From a virus, in the IMG/VR virus record IMGVR_UViG_3300045911_000155, positions 1 to 64,000 of that record: 64,000 bases of DNA; one strand, 5' to 3'. The first letter of the stretch is position 1; every line of letters begins with the position of its first letter. The translations under genes were made by a program, and so were the position numbers. Under the pieces are notes generated by a model. The model ran no database searches. It was not told the origin of the DNA and saw only the letters and a program-made list of their open reading frames with translations. This document shows positions 39,280 through 47,907 of this stretch, piece by piece.

Positions 39280-39711
39280 GCACTATTTTTCGGGAACCAT
39301 CGGGCAAAGGGAGACATCGCCAATTGATCGCGGGTGTTGCGGATCGCGTCGATGAGAGTATCGCCGCTCCCGGCCCATTCATCCGATGCCCGGCCAACGT
39401 TTGTGCGGCGGCGCGGAAGCGGGTGATTTCATCCGGGATGAACTGTTGCAAACCTTGAAGGGTCTGAATGAACAGGATCAGCGGGCCGCTGGTCGGATGG
39501 ACTTTCGCGCGGAGTTCTTTCAACTTCTCCGGGTCGAACGTGATCGCCGGGGCGGTCGGGAAGATGGTCGTCGGGGCTTGGTACGTGGGATGCCGGTTCC
39601 GGTCGGCACAAATGTGGTGCGCGCCGGTGGCGTGGTAGTTCCTTGCGCCGGTGCGGGCGTGGTCGGATCTTCTTCGATGACAAGTTTCTTGAGGCTGTCG
39701 AAAAGGCTCAT
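39269..39711 (-). CDS. Hypothetical protein, frame-disrupted
   Basis: The start MSLFDSLKKLVIEEDP runs through a Pro/Thr-rich stretch, then the frame changes at a CCC run near 39588. One extra C gives GIPTYQAPTTIFPTAPAITF and a 147-residue protein ending PLPDGSRKIVLDI. Its stop codon lies within the next promoter. The start overlaps the upstream gene (ATGA). Unknown function. Confidence 0.6.
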
Positions 39712-40130
39712 TCGTTTCCGTCTCCCGCCGTCTTGGTTTGGTTTTCCGGTTCCGCTTCGCCTTCAGGCGCTTCGCCAGACGCGGGCCAGCCTTCACCGGC
39801 GGCTTCGGCGTAGATGCGCGCCGCGTTTTCCCGGATGTACTTCGTGAGTTCGGGCGTGAAGTCTTTTTCGACGAACCCACGTTCCTTCAGCCGGTCGAAT
39901 GCGTTCTTCACCGCTTCCTGTTGAGAAGCGTTGCGGCGCATGGACCACTGGATCACTTGGATCACCGTCGTCTTCATCGACTTCGACAGGCTCACGTTGA
40001 TCGTGGGCGCAATCAGCTTGATGATTTCGTGCAGTTTCACGACTTCGGTGCTGAGTTTGCCGACCGTCGCTTCAAGCGTGGAAATACGCTTCAGCAAGGC
40101 GGCTTCGTTCTTCTGTGGCTTGATGCTCAT
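39708..40130 (-). CDS. Coiled-coil protein, 140 aa
   Basis: A heptad region (LLKRISTLEATVGKLSTEVV, about residues 12-45) followed by a helical domain and an acidic, Pro-rich C-terminus. Probably oligomeric. First gene of its operon. Unknown function. Confidence 0.72.
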   Translation of the reverse strand: MSIKPQKNEAALLKRISTLEATVGKLSTEVVKLHEIIKLIAPTINVSLSKSMKTTVIQVIQWSMRRNASQQEAVKNAFDRLKERGFVEKDFTPELTKYIRENAARIYAEAAGEGWPASGEAPEGEAEPENQTKTAGDGNE

Positions 40131-40174
40131 GGGGAAACTCCCGTTTGGTTTGACATAAAAGTGTGTCCAAGATC

Positions 40175-40204
40175 AGTATAGCCTGACATAGTATGTCGTG
40201 TCAA
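40175..40204 (-). promoter_or_regulatory. Early-type promoter with separate dyad
   Basis: TTGACA, 18 nt spacer, TATACT. A GACATA/TATGTC dyad lies inside the spacer instead of over the -35 box. It drives 40130. Confidence 0.65.
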
Positions 40205-40322
40205 CATCAAAACCGCCAGACATACGGATCATTTCGTTCGACTCGTTTCCCACCGGGCATCGCTACAGGACATTATCCTGTTTTGCCACGGTTCCCGGAT
40301 GACATATAATCGTAGCACGACT

Positions 40323-40739
40323 ATGGCCGATTCCAAACTTGAATTCGATTTGACCATCGCTATCCCCAAGAAAACATTGACACATGGGTCGTACTACGGT
40401 GGAAAGTGTCGGAATGCCTACATTGCGCGATGGGACGCGACGACCGGCGGCTTCGTCCACTGGCGTGCAAAATTCAACGCCTTCTTCACCGAAAGCATTC
40501 AGCACCCGGAAGACGCGCACAACAACCATTTCGACTACTTCCTTCCTCTTTTTGAGGTTGATCCTGTCGTCCCGATCCCACTCCCCGACGAAGACCGCCC
40601 GAAAAACGTTCAGGCCGAATACAATTCGTGGGAGAAAAATGTCCGGCTGGCCGTTCGTGAACACCTGTCTGTACACGGGAGCGAAGAAGACAAAAGGATG
40701 ATCGCCATTCATCGCCGGATGGAAGGCTCACCAGAATGA
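40323..40739 (+). CDS. Hypothetical protein, 138 aa
   Basis: Starts MADSKLEFDLTIAIPKKTL; TATAAT lies 12 nt upstream. Contains THGSYYGGKCRNAYIARWD and a His-rich segment HPEDAHNNHFDYF. No family recognised. Confidence 0.72.
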   Translation: MADSKLEFDLTIAIPKKTLTHGSYYGGKCRNAYIARWDATTGGFVHWRAKFNAFFTESIQHPEDAHNNHFDYFLPLFEVDPVVPIPLPDEDRPKNVQAEYNSWEKNVRLAVREHLSVHGSEEDKRMIAIHRRMEGSPE

Positions 40740-40751
40740 GATCATCTAAAC

Positions 40752-41210
40752 ATGGGTATGCTCTACGGAATTGATGGAAAGCCTCTAGGCCAGCAAGAAG
40801 ACACCGCCACCCGCCTGTACCATGTCCAGTTGATGAACATGCTGTTGTTCCAGCGGGATACGTTGATGGGTGTGGTGCGCACCTGTGAATCCGCACTGGA
40901 GAAGATGAACGATCCGAAGCACCAGTTGCACGTTCGGATGATTTCACAGATCGCGGAGAAGGCGAAGGAAGCGACAGAAAACGAAGCTGTGTCTGGTTTC
41001 ATCAGCGGCACCCAAGCGCGGCTGGCATATGAAATTTGTGAACGTCTGGTTGCAGAAGCAAAACTGTTTGATGAAGCGGATTCCGACGAACCGACCACGG
41101 AATGTCAGGAATTGATGCAGACGTTGATCGCCCGGATGCTCACCAAGCTGGCACCGGCGGACGAATCGGAAGCGAAGGCGAATGTCGAATCGGTAGTGGA
41201 AACACCTTAG
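40752..41210 (+). CDS. Helical protein, 152 aa
   Basis: MGMLYGIDGKPLGQQEDT (ATG 40758 is an alternative) followed by mostly helical sequence with Met-rich amphipathic stretches. CTAAACAT precedes it. Function unknown. Confidence 0.72.
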   Translation: MGMLYGIDGKPLGQQEDTATRLYHVQLMNMLLFQRDTLMGVVRTCESALEKMNDPKHQLHVRMISQIAEKAKEATENEAVSGFISGTQARLAYEICERLVAEAKLFDEADSDEPTTECQELMQTLIARMLTKLAPADESEAKANVESVVETP

Positions 41211-41475
41211 TACTATGGTCCTGTATTTCCATTTTTCGTGGTCCCTATGAAAAATAGAAATACAGGACGCCAATCTTGCATCTAAGGTGTTTTTTCTCCC
41301 CGGAGTGTTTGCTATACTTGGCTATTCTCTGTTGCTGAACGGGAATATACGTGCCTTCGTTGCGGCCAAACGAACGAAGGATCAGAAAGGAGCACGGCGT
41401 CTTATGTAGGTACCAAGTGGACTGCCAGCTAGAACATCTTGCCGACTTGAACCAACACTGAAGAGGGGTTAACCG
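41211..41475 (+). other. Structured non-coding region
   Basis: No gene. It contains a long hairpin (next entry), TATACT near 41310, and a second stem CCTTCGTT/AACGAAGG around 41352-41378. It ends with GAAGAGGGGTTAACC before ATG 41476. It may be a 5' leader with regulatory structure or a small RNA. Confidence 0.5.
41220..41266. repeat. 18 bp inverted repeat with one mismatch
   Basis: CCTGTATTTCCATTTTTC pairs with GAAAAATAGAAATACAGG across an 11 nt loop. It lies 10 nt after the stop at 41210; it has no T-tract, so could be a terminator, RNA-stability element or protein-binding site. Confidence 0.65.
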
Positions 41476-41853
41476 ATGCCAAGGAAGAAAACACTGCCCC
41501 CGACCACCAGTCAGTTGAACGCTGTGGTCACGGCGCTAGCAAAAGAGAATGCGCGTTTGAAAGCGGAACTCGACGAAGTTCAGCAAGACCTGAGCGACAC
41601 CGTTGACCGGATGCTTGCAAATGAGCGAAATGAGAAGAAGACTCAAACGGCGGCTCAAAAGGAACTCGAAGAACTCCATCGGGAGATCGACGGGAAGAAC
41701 CCGGCCAGCAAGGACCCGCAATGGTACATCACCCGTTTGCGGATCATGAAGTCGCAGTTAGAGAAGATGCGCACGCAAGTAGCGCGTCTGGAAAGGATCT
41801 GTACCGAAAACAACATCAACATTGACGACGACGGAGAAGAACAAGTCGCATGA
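41476..41853 (+). CDS. Coiled-coil protein, 125 aa
   Basis: Continuous heptads from about residue 20 to 110 (LAKENARLKAELDEVQQDL). ATGA overlap with the ligase gene suggests coupling. Could be a ligase partner or structural protein; unknown. Confidence 0.75.
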   Translation: MPRKKTLPPTTSQLNAVVTALAKENARLKAELDEVQQDLSDTVDRMLANERNEKKTQTAAQKELEELHREIDGKNPASKDPQWYITRLRIMKSQLEKMRTQVARLERICTENNINIDDDGEEQVA

Positions 41854-43286
41854 ACCCAATCAAGAGAATCTTCGAGTACTTCGAGCGCATCCACGCGGCG
41901 AAGGGCCGGAACCTCAAAGTAGCGATCATTGAAGAACTGATCGCTGAAACCGAACTCACGCAAGTCCTAACGGAAATTCTTCAGCACACCTACGACCCCT
42001 ACATCACTTTCGGCGTCACGGCAGACAAACCATCCGCCGCAACATCTTTGATCGAATCGGTTTCGGAAGATGCGTTGCTTGACCACTGGAACGAAACCAA
42101 GGATCTTCTCTCGAAGCTGGCAAATCGCACCTTGACCGGGAATGCCGCCCAAGCCGCTGTCGAAGAGATCATCAGGATGACCCCGGCTCCCTACCGCAAA
42201 TGGTGGGTCGGAATCATCAACCGGAATCTGCGGATTTCCGGCGTCGCTGCAAGCACATGGGCCAAATACATCCCCGGCTTGACGACTAACGTCAACCCGC
42301 AACTGTGCGACAAGTTCGACAACCGCACCATCGCGGAACCCATGTACGTCGAACCAAAATACGACGGCATCCGTGCTGTGTTCGTTCCTCAAGAGAACGG
42401 GACGTTCATCGCATTCAGTCGCGAAGGAAAGCGGCTGTCCAACACCGAACGCCTGTGTGAACTCATCGCCAAAGCTGACAACAGCAAAGTCGTTATCGAC
42501 GGTGAAGTGTTCTATAAGGACTTCCACACCACACAGAGCATCGTCAGCACTCAGTCCGAACACCCGCTGGCCGGGAACCTTCAATTGTTCGCGTTCGACG
42601 CCATCCCGCTGGATGACTGGAATGCGCAATCGTCTTCCCTGCCCCTGTTCCGGCGCAAGGACGTGCTCCGGGCTGTCGTGGACGATATCAATGGATACGT
42701 CCGCCCGCCGAAGCCCACACCCGAAGAAGTGAAAGCCAAGCTGGAACAGCTTATCAAACAGCGCGGCATTCATGGTGTGCAAATCCCGCCGCCGATGGAA
42801 GAACCGAAAGACGATCCGTCTTGGCCGGTTCAGTACGTCCCGGCAAAACTGATCGGATCGAACGCGGCGGCGGAAACGTTCTATCGCGAATGCGTTGCGG
42901 CGGGTTTCGAAGGTATCATCCTGAAGGAATACGCGGCTCACTACGAATACAAACGGTCGAAGACATGGATGAAGATGAAGCCGTCCCATGACACCGACAT
43001 CACCATTGTCGATGCCATCGAAGGGAATCATCGTCTGGTCGGGTCTTTGGGAGCGCTGATCGTGGAAGGCTCCGTGACCTTCAACAATCGTCCCTATAAG
43101 GTTCGTAGTGAAGTCGGTAGCGGGTTCACTGACCCGGAGCGGCAAAAACTGTGGGATCTGCATAAGGCCGGTGAACTGGTGGGCCGGATTGTAGAAGTCC
43201 GCTACCAAGAGCCGGACATCGACGGGGCACTTCGCTTCCCTGTCTTCGTCAGGTTGCGGGACGACCGGGCCGAAGAAGCTGCGTAG
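41850..43286 (+). CDS. ATP-dependent DNA ligase
   Basis: 478 residues, length like T4 gp30. The adenylation motif is EPKYDGIRAVF (catalytic Lys in KYDG, near residue 170); IDGEVF, LFAFDAI, FEGIILKEY and KTWMKMKP follow as motifs III, IIIa, IV and V, then an OB-fold with GSLGALIVEG. It seals nicks during replication, repair and recombination. Confidence 0.93.
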   Translation: MNPIKRIFEYFERIHAAKGRNLKVAIIEELIAETELTQVLTEILQHTYDPYITFGVTADKPSAATSLIESVSEDALLDHWNETKDLLSKLANRTLTGNAAQAAVEEIIRMTPAPYRKWWVGIINRNLRISGVAASTWAKYIPGLTTNVNPQLCDKFDNRTIAEPMYVEPKYDGIRAVFVPQENGTFIAFSREGKRLSNTERLCELIAKADNSKVVIDGEVFYKDFHTTQSIVSTQSEHPLAGNLQLFAFDAIPLDDWNAQSSSLPLFRRKDVLRAVVDDINGYVRPPKPTPEEVKAKLEQLIKQRGIHGVQIPPPMEEPKDDPSWPVQYVPAKLIGSNAAAETFYRECVAAGFEGIILKEYAAHYEYKRSKTWMKMKPSHDTDITIVDAIEGNHRLVGSLGALIVEGSVTFNNRPYKVRSEVGSGFTDPERQKLWDLHKAGELVGRIVEVRYQEPDIDGALRFPVFVRLRDDRAEEAA

Positions 43287-43336
43287 TAGTCTTCTCCTTT
43301 GATTTGATGGGTTCCGTGCCACTCTAAACAGTTGGC

Positions 43337-43639
43337 ATGGAACCCTTTCTTTCTGAAGCCTACATCTTGCGGGACATGCGGACCAATCGCTTTTTCGGCG
43401 GCGGGATCGCATCGGAACTTTTCTCCCATTGGGTAACCGAGTGGCATCAAGCCAAGACGTATCCGTCACCGGATCACCTTCGTCCCGTGCTCGAACAGAT
43501 GATTGCCCGGCGGCAAAAGTACGCCGAATCGAAAAGCGACATCCTTCAGAACATCCCGCTGTTTGAACCCGGCACGATGATGATCCACAAAGTCTCCATC
43601 ACCAAACAAGTGGAAGAGACAGGGCTTACCGTCACGTAG
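43337..43639 (+). CDS. Hypothetical protein, 100 aa
   Basis: Begins MEPFLSEAYILRDMRTNRFF; mixed alpha/beta. No recognised family. Short intergenic gap from the ligase. Confidence 0.68.
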   Translation: MEPFLSEAYILRDMRTNRFFGGGIASELFSHWVTEWHQAKTYPSPDHLRPVLEQMIARRQKYAESKSDILQNIPLFEPGTMMIHKVSITKQVEETGLTVT

Positions 43640-43658
43640 ACCACCCTATATACTCAGC

Positions 43659-44066
43659 GTGACGTTACTTGAAATTCAAGAGCGGCTATACACTTTCGCG
43701 GCACTGCCAGTCAATTGGGACCAACAGAAGGCTACCCCGCCAAACTCCGTAGCCATCGAAACCGCGTGGAAAATCGCCAAACTGTCCGTTTCTCGTTTTC
43801 AGTTCAATCCGACCGACTGTGTTCCTAGCACTAATGGCGGCGTTGCTCTGGTATGGGTACATCCAACCAATCAAGATCGCTATGCCGACATCGAATGTAC
43901 CAACGATGTGAATGTGTGCGCGTGCGCTTCGAGCAAGGAACACGAACTATTAGAAGAGTGGCAGATTCAAGATTTCAGTGTGCCCATCATCGGCCATACA
44001 CAACGGTCACTTGACGATTCGATGGCCCGTCTCAAGAAGTTCATGCAAACCGGTTTTCTCGAATAG
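43659..44066 (+). CDS. Hypothetical protein, 135 aa
   Basis: GTG start. Begins MTLLEIQERLYTFAALPVN; includes ADIECTNDVNVCACASSKEH. TATACT lies about 7 nt upstream. Unknown. Confidence 0.68.
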   Translation: MTLLEIQERLYTFAALPVNWDQQKATPPNSVAIETAWKIAKLSVSRFQFNPTDCVPSTNGGVALVWVHPTNQDRYADIECTNDVNVCACASSKEHELLEEWQIQDFSVPIIGHTQRSLDDSMARLKKFMQTGFLE

Positions 44067-44089
44067 CAACCCACGGTACCGTAAAGATC

Positions 44090-44425
44090 ATGGCACTGTA
44101 CATTCCTATTGATCCAACATCTGTTTTGCATTGCAAAAACTTGGTCATGGTCGTGACCTACTTGTGCGGGTTCACTGCCGACAACATGAAGCCTCAAAAC
44201 ACATTGGAGTATTTGGGCGACATCATCGAACTAGGAATGCATGTGTGGTCAGATTTGCGCCGGTTCAATGCCAAGATGTTCGGGTTTGACAAAGACCTCA
44301 TCACTGATATCGCGATCAGCGTTCCCGGCCTAAAATCACAAGATCCACGCTTGCATGCGATCCGTGATAAAATTCAGGAGTACATCTTGCTTTTGAATCG
44401 AAAGAACAACCCGACTCTCTGTTAA
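44090..44425 (+). CDS. Hypothetical protein, 111 aa
   Basis: Begins MALYIPIDPTSVLHCKNLV; helical with hydrophobic patches, no clear membrane segment. Immediately upstream of the PRPP-synthetase-like gene and probably cotranscribed. Confidence 0.7.
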   Translation: MALYIPIDPTSVLHCKNLVMVVTYLCGFTADNMKPQNTLEYLGDIIELGMHVWSDLRRFNAKMFGFDKDLITDIAISVPGLKSQDPRLHAIRDKIQEYILLLNRKNNPTLC

Positions 44426-44434
44426 AGGATTCCA

Positions 44435-45409
44435 ATGAAACCACACATCATTGCCGGTTCAGGTGGTGCTCACCTGTTGCCGACAATTCAGCAAGTGATG
44501 GGCATCCCGGAAAGCAATCCGGTCGTTTCCAAGAAATTCTCTGACGGAGAAATCTTCGTTCAGATCACACAGAACATCCGCAACGGCGACGTTTTCATCG
44601 TGCAGTCCACCAGTTCTCCGACGAATGATCGTGTCATGGAACTGATCCTGCTGATCGACGCGGCCCGGCGTGGTTCGGCTGAACGAATCACGTGCGTGAT
44701 CCCCTACTTCGGATATGCCCGACAGGACCGCAAAGAAATGTCCCGTGTGGCAATCTCCGCGCGGGCCGTCGCCAACTGTCTCGAAGCTGCCGGTGCCGAC
44801 CGCATCATCGCCGTGGACCTTCACGCCGCGCCGATTCAAGGGTTCTTCAACATCCCCGTAGACAATCTCTATGGTGGCCCGGTGATCGCAGACTCCTACA
44901 CCAACAACTTCCGGTTCGACCCGACGCTATTGACGGTTGTGTCTCCCGACGTGGGCGGCGTCGCCCGTGCCCGCCGGATGGCGGAAATCTTGAACGGCGC
45001 GCCTCTGGCGATCATTGACAAACGCCGCGAACAACACAATGTCGCGGAAGTCATGCACATCATCGGCGACGTGAAAGGTCGGCATTGCTTCATGCTGGAC
45101 GACATGATCGATACCGCCGGGACCGCATGTGAAGGCCGGAAGGCTCTTCTGGACGCGGGCGCGGCTTCCGTCACCTTCGCCGCGACGCACGGTGTCTTAT
45201 CCGGCCCGGCACTGGACCGGATTGTGGATAGTGGTCTGGACGTGATTATCACCGACTCCATTGACCAGTCCCGTGGACCGCACCGCGCGTGGGCGCGCGG
45301 TCAAATCCGCCGCGTGAGCATCGCCCCGCTGTTGGCGCAAGCAATCATGGCGACCCACAACGGCGATTCAATCAGTTCTCTCTTCCCAAGCAAAGCGGCT
45401 GCTGCCTAA
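44435..45409 (+). CDS. prs: Ribose-phosphate pyrophosphokinase-like enzyme
   Basis: 324 residues, normal PRPP synthetase length. Motifs: KKFSDGEIFV (near 28), YFGYARQDRKEMSR catalytic loop (near 90), VDLHAAPIQGFF (near 128), SPDVGG and the PRPP-binding MLDDMIDTAGT (near 210). Makes PRPP from ribose 5-phosphate and ATP for nucleotide or NAD synthesis. Homologues in phage NAD-reconstitution pathways instead act on ADP-ribose; sequence alone does not separate the two. Followed by a terminator. Confidence 0.9.
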   Translation: MKPHIIAGSGGAHLLPTIQQVMGIPESNPVVSKKFSDGEIFVQITQNIRNGDVFIVQSTSSPTNDRVMELILLIDAARRGSAERITCVIPYFGYARQDRKEMSRVAISARAVANCLEAAGADRIIAVDLHAAPIQGFFNIPVDNLYGGPVIADSYTNNFRFDPTLLTVVSPDVGGVARARRMAEILNGAPLAIIDKRREQHNVAEVMHIIGDVKGRHCFMLDDMIDTAGTACEGRKALLDAGAASVTFAATHGVLSGPALDRIVDSGLDVIITDSIDQSRGPHRAWARGQIRRVSIAPLLAQAIMATHNGDSISSLFPSKAAAA

Positions 45410-45412
45410 GAA

Positions 45413-45439
45413 AAGCCGGGCCTTCGGGTCCGGCTTTTT
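45413..45439 (+). terminator. Rho-independent terminator
   Basis: AAGCCGG/CCGGCTT stem with GCCTTCGGGT loop, then TTTTTG; same design as 6812 and 52160. Confidence 0.9.
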
Positions 45440-45470
45440 GCTGTGTTCGTCAGTGATATACTTGAATTCT

Positions 45471-45707
45471 ATGGATCGGGAAACAGCACTTTCAATCGCC
45501 CAAGAATACTACCCACAAGAAAACCGCCGGGGACTCTTGGACATCCTTTTCGAACAGACCTTGTATCCGGCATATGACCCGGATCTGGACGATCATGCGC
45601 CGTTGTTGCGGCAAGAATTGGAAGCCTACCTACCGCGCTATGAAGAGAAACAAGCACGCAAAGCGGCTCAACAGGCTGTCATGGTTGCTGCCACGGAAAC
45701 CGTATGA
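45471..45707 (+). CDS. Hypothetical protein, 78 aa
   Basis: MDRETALSIAQEYYPQENR; acidic helical protein. TATACT 8 nt before the ATG. ATGA overlap with the phosphatase gene. Confidence 0.7.
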   Translation: MDRETALSIAQEYYPQENRRGLLDILFEQTLYPAYDPDLDDHAPLLRQELEAYLPRYEEKQARKAAQQAVMVAATETV

Positions 45708-46201
45708 GTATTGATCGCCCCGGTTGGGATGAACCAAGGGTCACGTGGACGGTCGGGCGGGTCAGCGCCGGAAACCTCGAAGCCGGGGTGATGCTGCGAT
45801 CCGAATTCGATCTGGTCATCAACGTGAACGATGCCTACATCGCGGAGAGTTCGCAGTTCTGGTTCCCCATCAATGAAGTCGCCCCGTGGGGATACGCTCC
45901 CTTCTTCTACGTCAAACGCATCATTGACGCGCACCCGGACGCCAACGTATTGATCCATTGCGCCGCCGGTGCGTGCCGGTCGCCTTTGATGGTGTTCGGC
46001 TATACCATGTCTCATGGCATGCCGCCGGAAGAAGTCGAAGCGAAGTATGGCGGGCGATACATGACTCTGTACGCCCGCATGAAACGTGACGGCATCATTC
46101 CGCCCAACTTGCCTGAATTCTACGCCATGATGAACAAGTGGCCGGAAAATTCTCTGATGGGTGTCCTTGCCCGGATCGGGGACCCGCGCACGAATGGATA
46201 G
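45704..46201 (+). CDS. Dual-specificity phosphatase-like protein
   Basis: 165 residues with the cysteine phosphatase loop VLIHCAAGACRSP (HCx5R, near residue 86) and upstream conserved FDLVINVNDAY. The Asp general acid is not obvious. The family dephosphorylates proteins, RNA or nucleotides; target unknown. Confidence 0.8.
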   Translation: MSIDRPGWDEPRVTWTVGRVSAGNLEAGVMLRSEFDLVINVNDAYIAESSQFWFPINEVAPWGYAPFFYVKRIIDAHPDANVLIHCAAGACRSPLMVFGYTMSHGMPPEEVEAKYGGRYMTLYARMKRDGIIPPNLPEFYAMMNKWPENSLMGVLARIGDPRTNG

Positions 46202-46436
46202 GACCAGATACATCTTTCCTTTCCGGCAAACGTGGTGGTCGGTCTGTAGCCGTCATCGTTACTACGACACACAATGTCACATTTTCCAAAACGGAACATG
46301 GCAATTCGATCTGGTCCACTGGTTCGATGGTCTAATCCACGACCATGCGTATGTCGTTTGGTACAAATGGCACAACCGCCGAAACTCACGGTCGCGGCGG
46401 TTGTTGGAAAGCTGGTTTCCGAAACTGAAAAGCTAG
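46194..46436 (+). CDS. Hypothetical protein, 80 aa
   Basis: Aromatic and basic (MDRTRYIFPFRQTWWSVC, HWFDGLIHDHAYVVWYKW). Overlaps the end of the phosphatase gene by 8 nt and the convergent SpeD-like gene by 4 nt. Unknown. Confidence 0.65.
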   Translation: MDRTRYIFPFRQTWWSVCSRHRYYDTQCHIFQNGTWQFDLVHWFDGLIHDHAYVVWYKWHNRRNSRSRRLLESWFPKLKS

Positions 46437-46812
46437 ACGTGCCCTTCCGACAGCAAGGTCAGTTCGTGTTCCCGGTCCAAGAACTTGTACTCAATCTTGG
46501 TCGGTTGGAACACTTCTAGTGCGCTCACGACATCGTTCAGTTCCATGCACCCGCACGTGTATACGTCCAGTTGCATGATGCCGGGATCAGATTCGTCCCA
46601 CACGTGCAAAGCGATATGTGCGATGTCTTGATGATACAGACACCGGTTGCGCCGCGATTGCCCGGTTCATCAAGGTACTTGACGAACGGACCCGCGAACA
46701 GTTCCATTCCCAATCTCTTCACCAGATCGGCAAGCCAATCGGTGATAACATCTACATCTTTCGGTGGCGTCTTCGTCTCAATGCGGAAGATCAGGTGTTT
46801 ATGTTGAAGCAC
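46433..46812 (-). CDS. S-adenosylmethionine decarboxylase-like protein, frame-disrupted
   Basis: GTG start 46812. The first frame contains GMELFAGPFVKYLDEPGNRG and stops at 46537; a single missing base near 46625 joins it to HVWDESDPGIMQLDVYTCG and IEYKFLDREHELT, the C-terminal pattern of small AdoMetDC (SpeD)-like phage proteins. Restored length is about 126 residues. The pro-enzyme cleavage Ser is not obvious. It may be a decarboxylase for polyamine synthesis or an inactive homologue. Confidence 0.72.
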
Positions 46813-46816
46813 CTTT

Positions 46817-46824
46817 GTATTTAC
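46817..46824 (-). promoter_or_regulatory. Late promoter box GTAAATAC
   Basis: 4 nt before the GTG start of the SpeD-like gene; it overlaps the end of the upstream gene region. Confidence 0.65.
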
Positions 46825-46827
46825 CGA

Positions 46828-47859
46828 TTAGTAACCTTCCAAGATGCGCTGCTTTTGCATGATTTCGAGTTCCATGAACTCCAGATCAATCGTCGTGGCG
46901 ACCGGCGGCGCGCCGCCCCACGGGTGTTCACGATGCGCGACCCACGCGCCAAGCGGAGTGTAGTTGACCGTCATTCGTTTCAGAGCACACGTGCTGATCT
47001 TGTGGATGAACGGATTCTCTTTTCCGTGGCTAATGAACTTGATGTCGAATTCTGCCGGATAAATCCAGAAACGGCCCGCTGTACCGGCGGCGATTTCCGG
47101 TGCGCTGTAGAATTTGAACGCACTGATGATGTTCGATACGTTTTCCGCTTCTTTCTCGTTTTGCGGAGTGAACTTGAACTTGAAGCTGAACTCACGGAAC
47201 CGAATTCCCCGGAAGATCGCTTCCAAGTGCGGATTGATTGCTAGCCGTCCACGGGTGCTCAATGCATCCTTCAGCGACAGACCAGTGACGGCAGACATTG
47301 CATCCGTCGCATGGATAGCGCCCGAAATGCCAAGGCTCTTGAACACTTCCGTCATGCTTCCTTCGCCGCCGATGGCATCCAGAATGACCTTCGTGTTCCC
47401 CATTTCCGTGTCTTCCCATTCAGCATCGTAGTTGACCACGATGTCTTCAGGCATGTACAGCACAATCGCGGTGCTCACCCGGCGAATCGGCACATAGGTG
47501 CCATTGCCGCGTTGTGCGGGCGACGGAGTGTTCCCGCCTTGTCCCTGTTGGTTTCCCGTAGGGGCGGCGATTGGAGCGTCCCTTGTGCCTTGTACAGTGT
47601 CCGTTTGACTGTTCCGATACAAGGTTGGTTGTTGTGGTGGCGGACCAGCGGCGGTTGAACGGGTGCCAAATTGTGTCGTGGCTGTTTCGTTGATATAGAA
47701 GATGACGTAGTGATCCAACCCGGCACCCGGCTGTCCAAGGTTGAGCGGATAGATGAAGCTGTTGTATTTGTAGCTGCTGCCTTCCAATCCCGCCAAGGGA
47801 CCATCAGACGGGCGCGGTCCAAGCTGAGAAATGTCGTTCGGGTTGTTCGGGTTCGCCAT
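46828..47859 (-). CDS. gp48: gp48-like baseplate tail-tube cap protein
   Basis: 343 residues. YPLNLGQPGAGLDHYVIFYINE near the N-terminus and IVLYMPEDIVVNYDAEWEDTE in the middle are characteristic of T4 gp48/gp54 tail-tube junction proteins; the C-terminal ECD-like part contains FREFSFKFKFTPQNEKEAEN. A Gln/Pro/Thr-rich linker lies at about 65-115. It caps the baseplate and nucleates tube assembly. Late box ATAAATAG 6 nt upstream. Confidence 0.82.
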   Translation of the reverse strand: MANPNNPNDISQLGPRPSDGPLAGLEGSSYKYNSFIYPLNLGQPGAGLDHYVIFYINETATTQFGTRSTAAGPPPQQPTLYRNSQTDTVQGTRDAPIAAPTGNQQGQGGNTPSPAQRGNGTYVPIRRVSTAIVLYMPEDIVVNYDAEWEDTEMGNTKVILDAIGGEGSMTEVFKSLGISGAIHATDAMSAVTGLSLKDALSTRGRLAINPHLEAIFRGIRFREFSFKFKFTPQNEKEAENVSNIISAFKFYSAPEIAAGTAGRFWIYPAEFDIKFISHGKENPFIHKISTCALKRMTVNYTPLGAWVAHREHPWGGAPPVATTIDLEFMELEIMQKQRILEGY

Positions 47860-47865
47860 GCCCTT

Positions 47866-47873
47866 CTATTTAT
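47866..47873 (-). promoter_or_regulatory. Late promoter box ATAAATAG
   Basis: 6 nt before ATG 47859; divergent from the box at 47895. Confidence 0.72.
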
Positions 47874-47894
47874 TCGGTACCCGGCCAGAAGACG

Positions 47895-47902
47895 GTAAAT
47901 AG
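47895..47902 (+). promoter_or_regulatory. Late promoter box GTAAATAG
   Basis: 5 nt before ATG 47908. Confidence 0.68.
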
Positions 47903-47907
47903 TAGGT

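Noticed and set aside
41967-43469. 500-codon minus-strand frame opposite the DNA ligase
   Set aside because: Antisense shadow of a well-supported ligase; composition is typical of reverse-frame artefacts.
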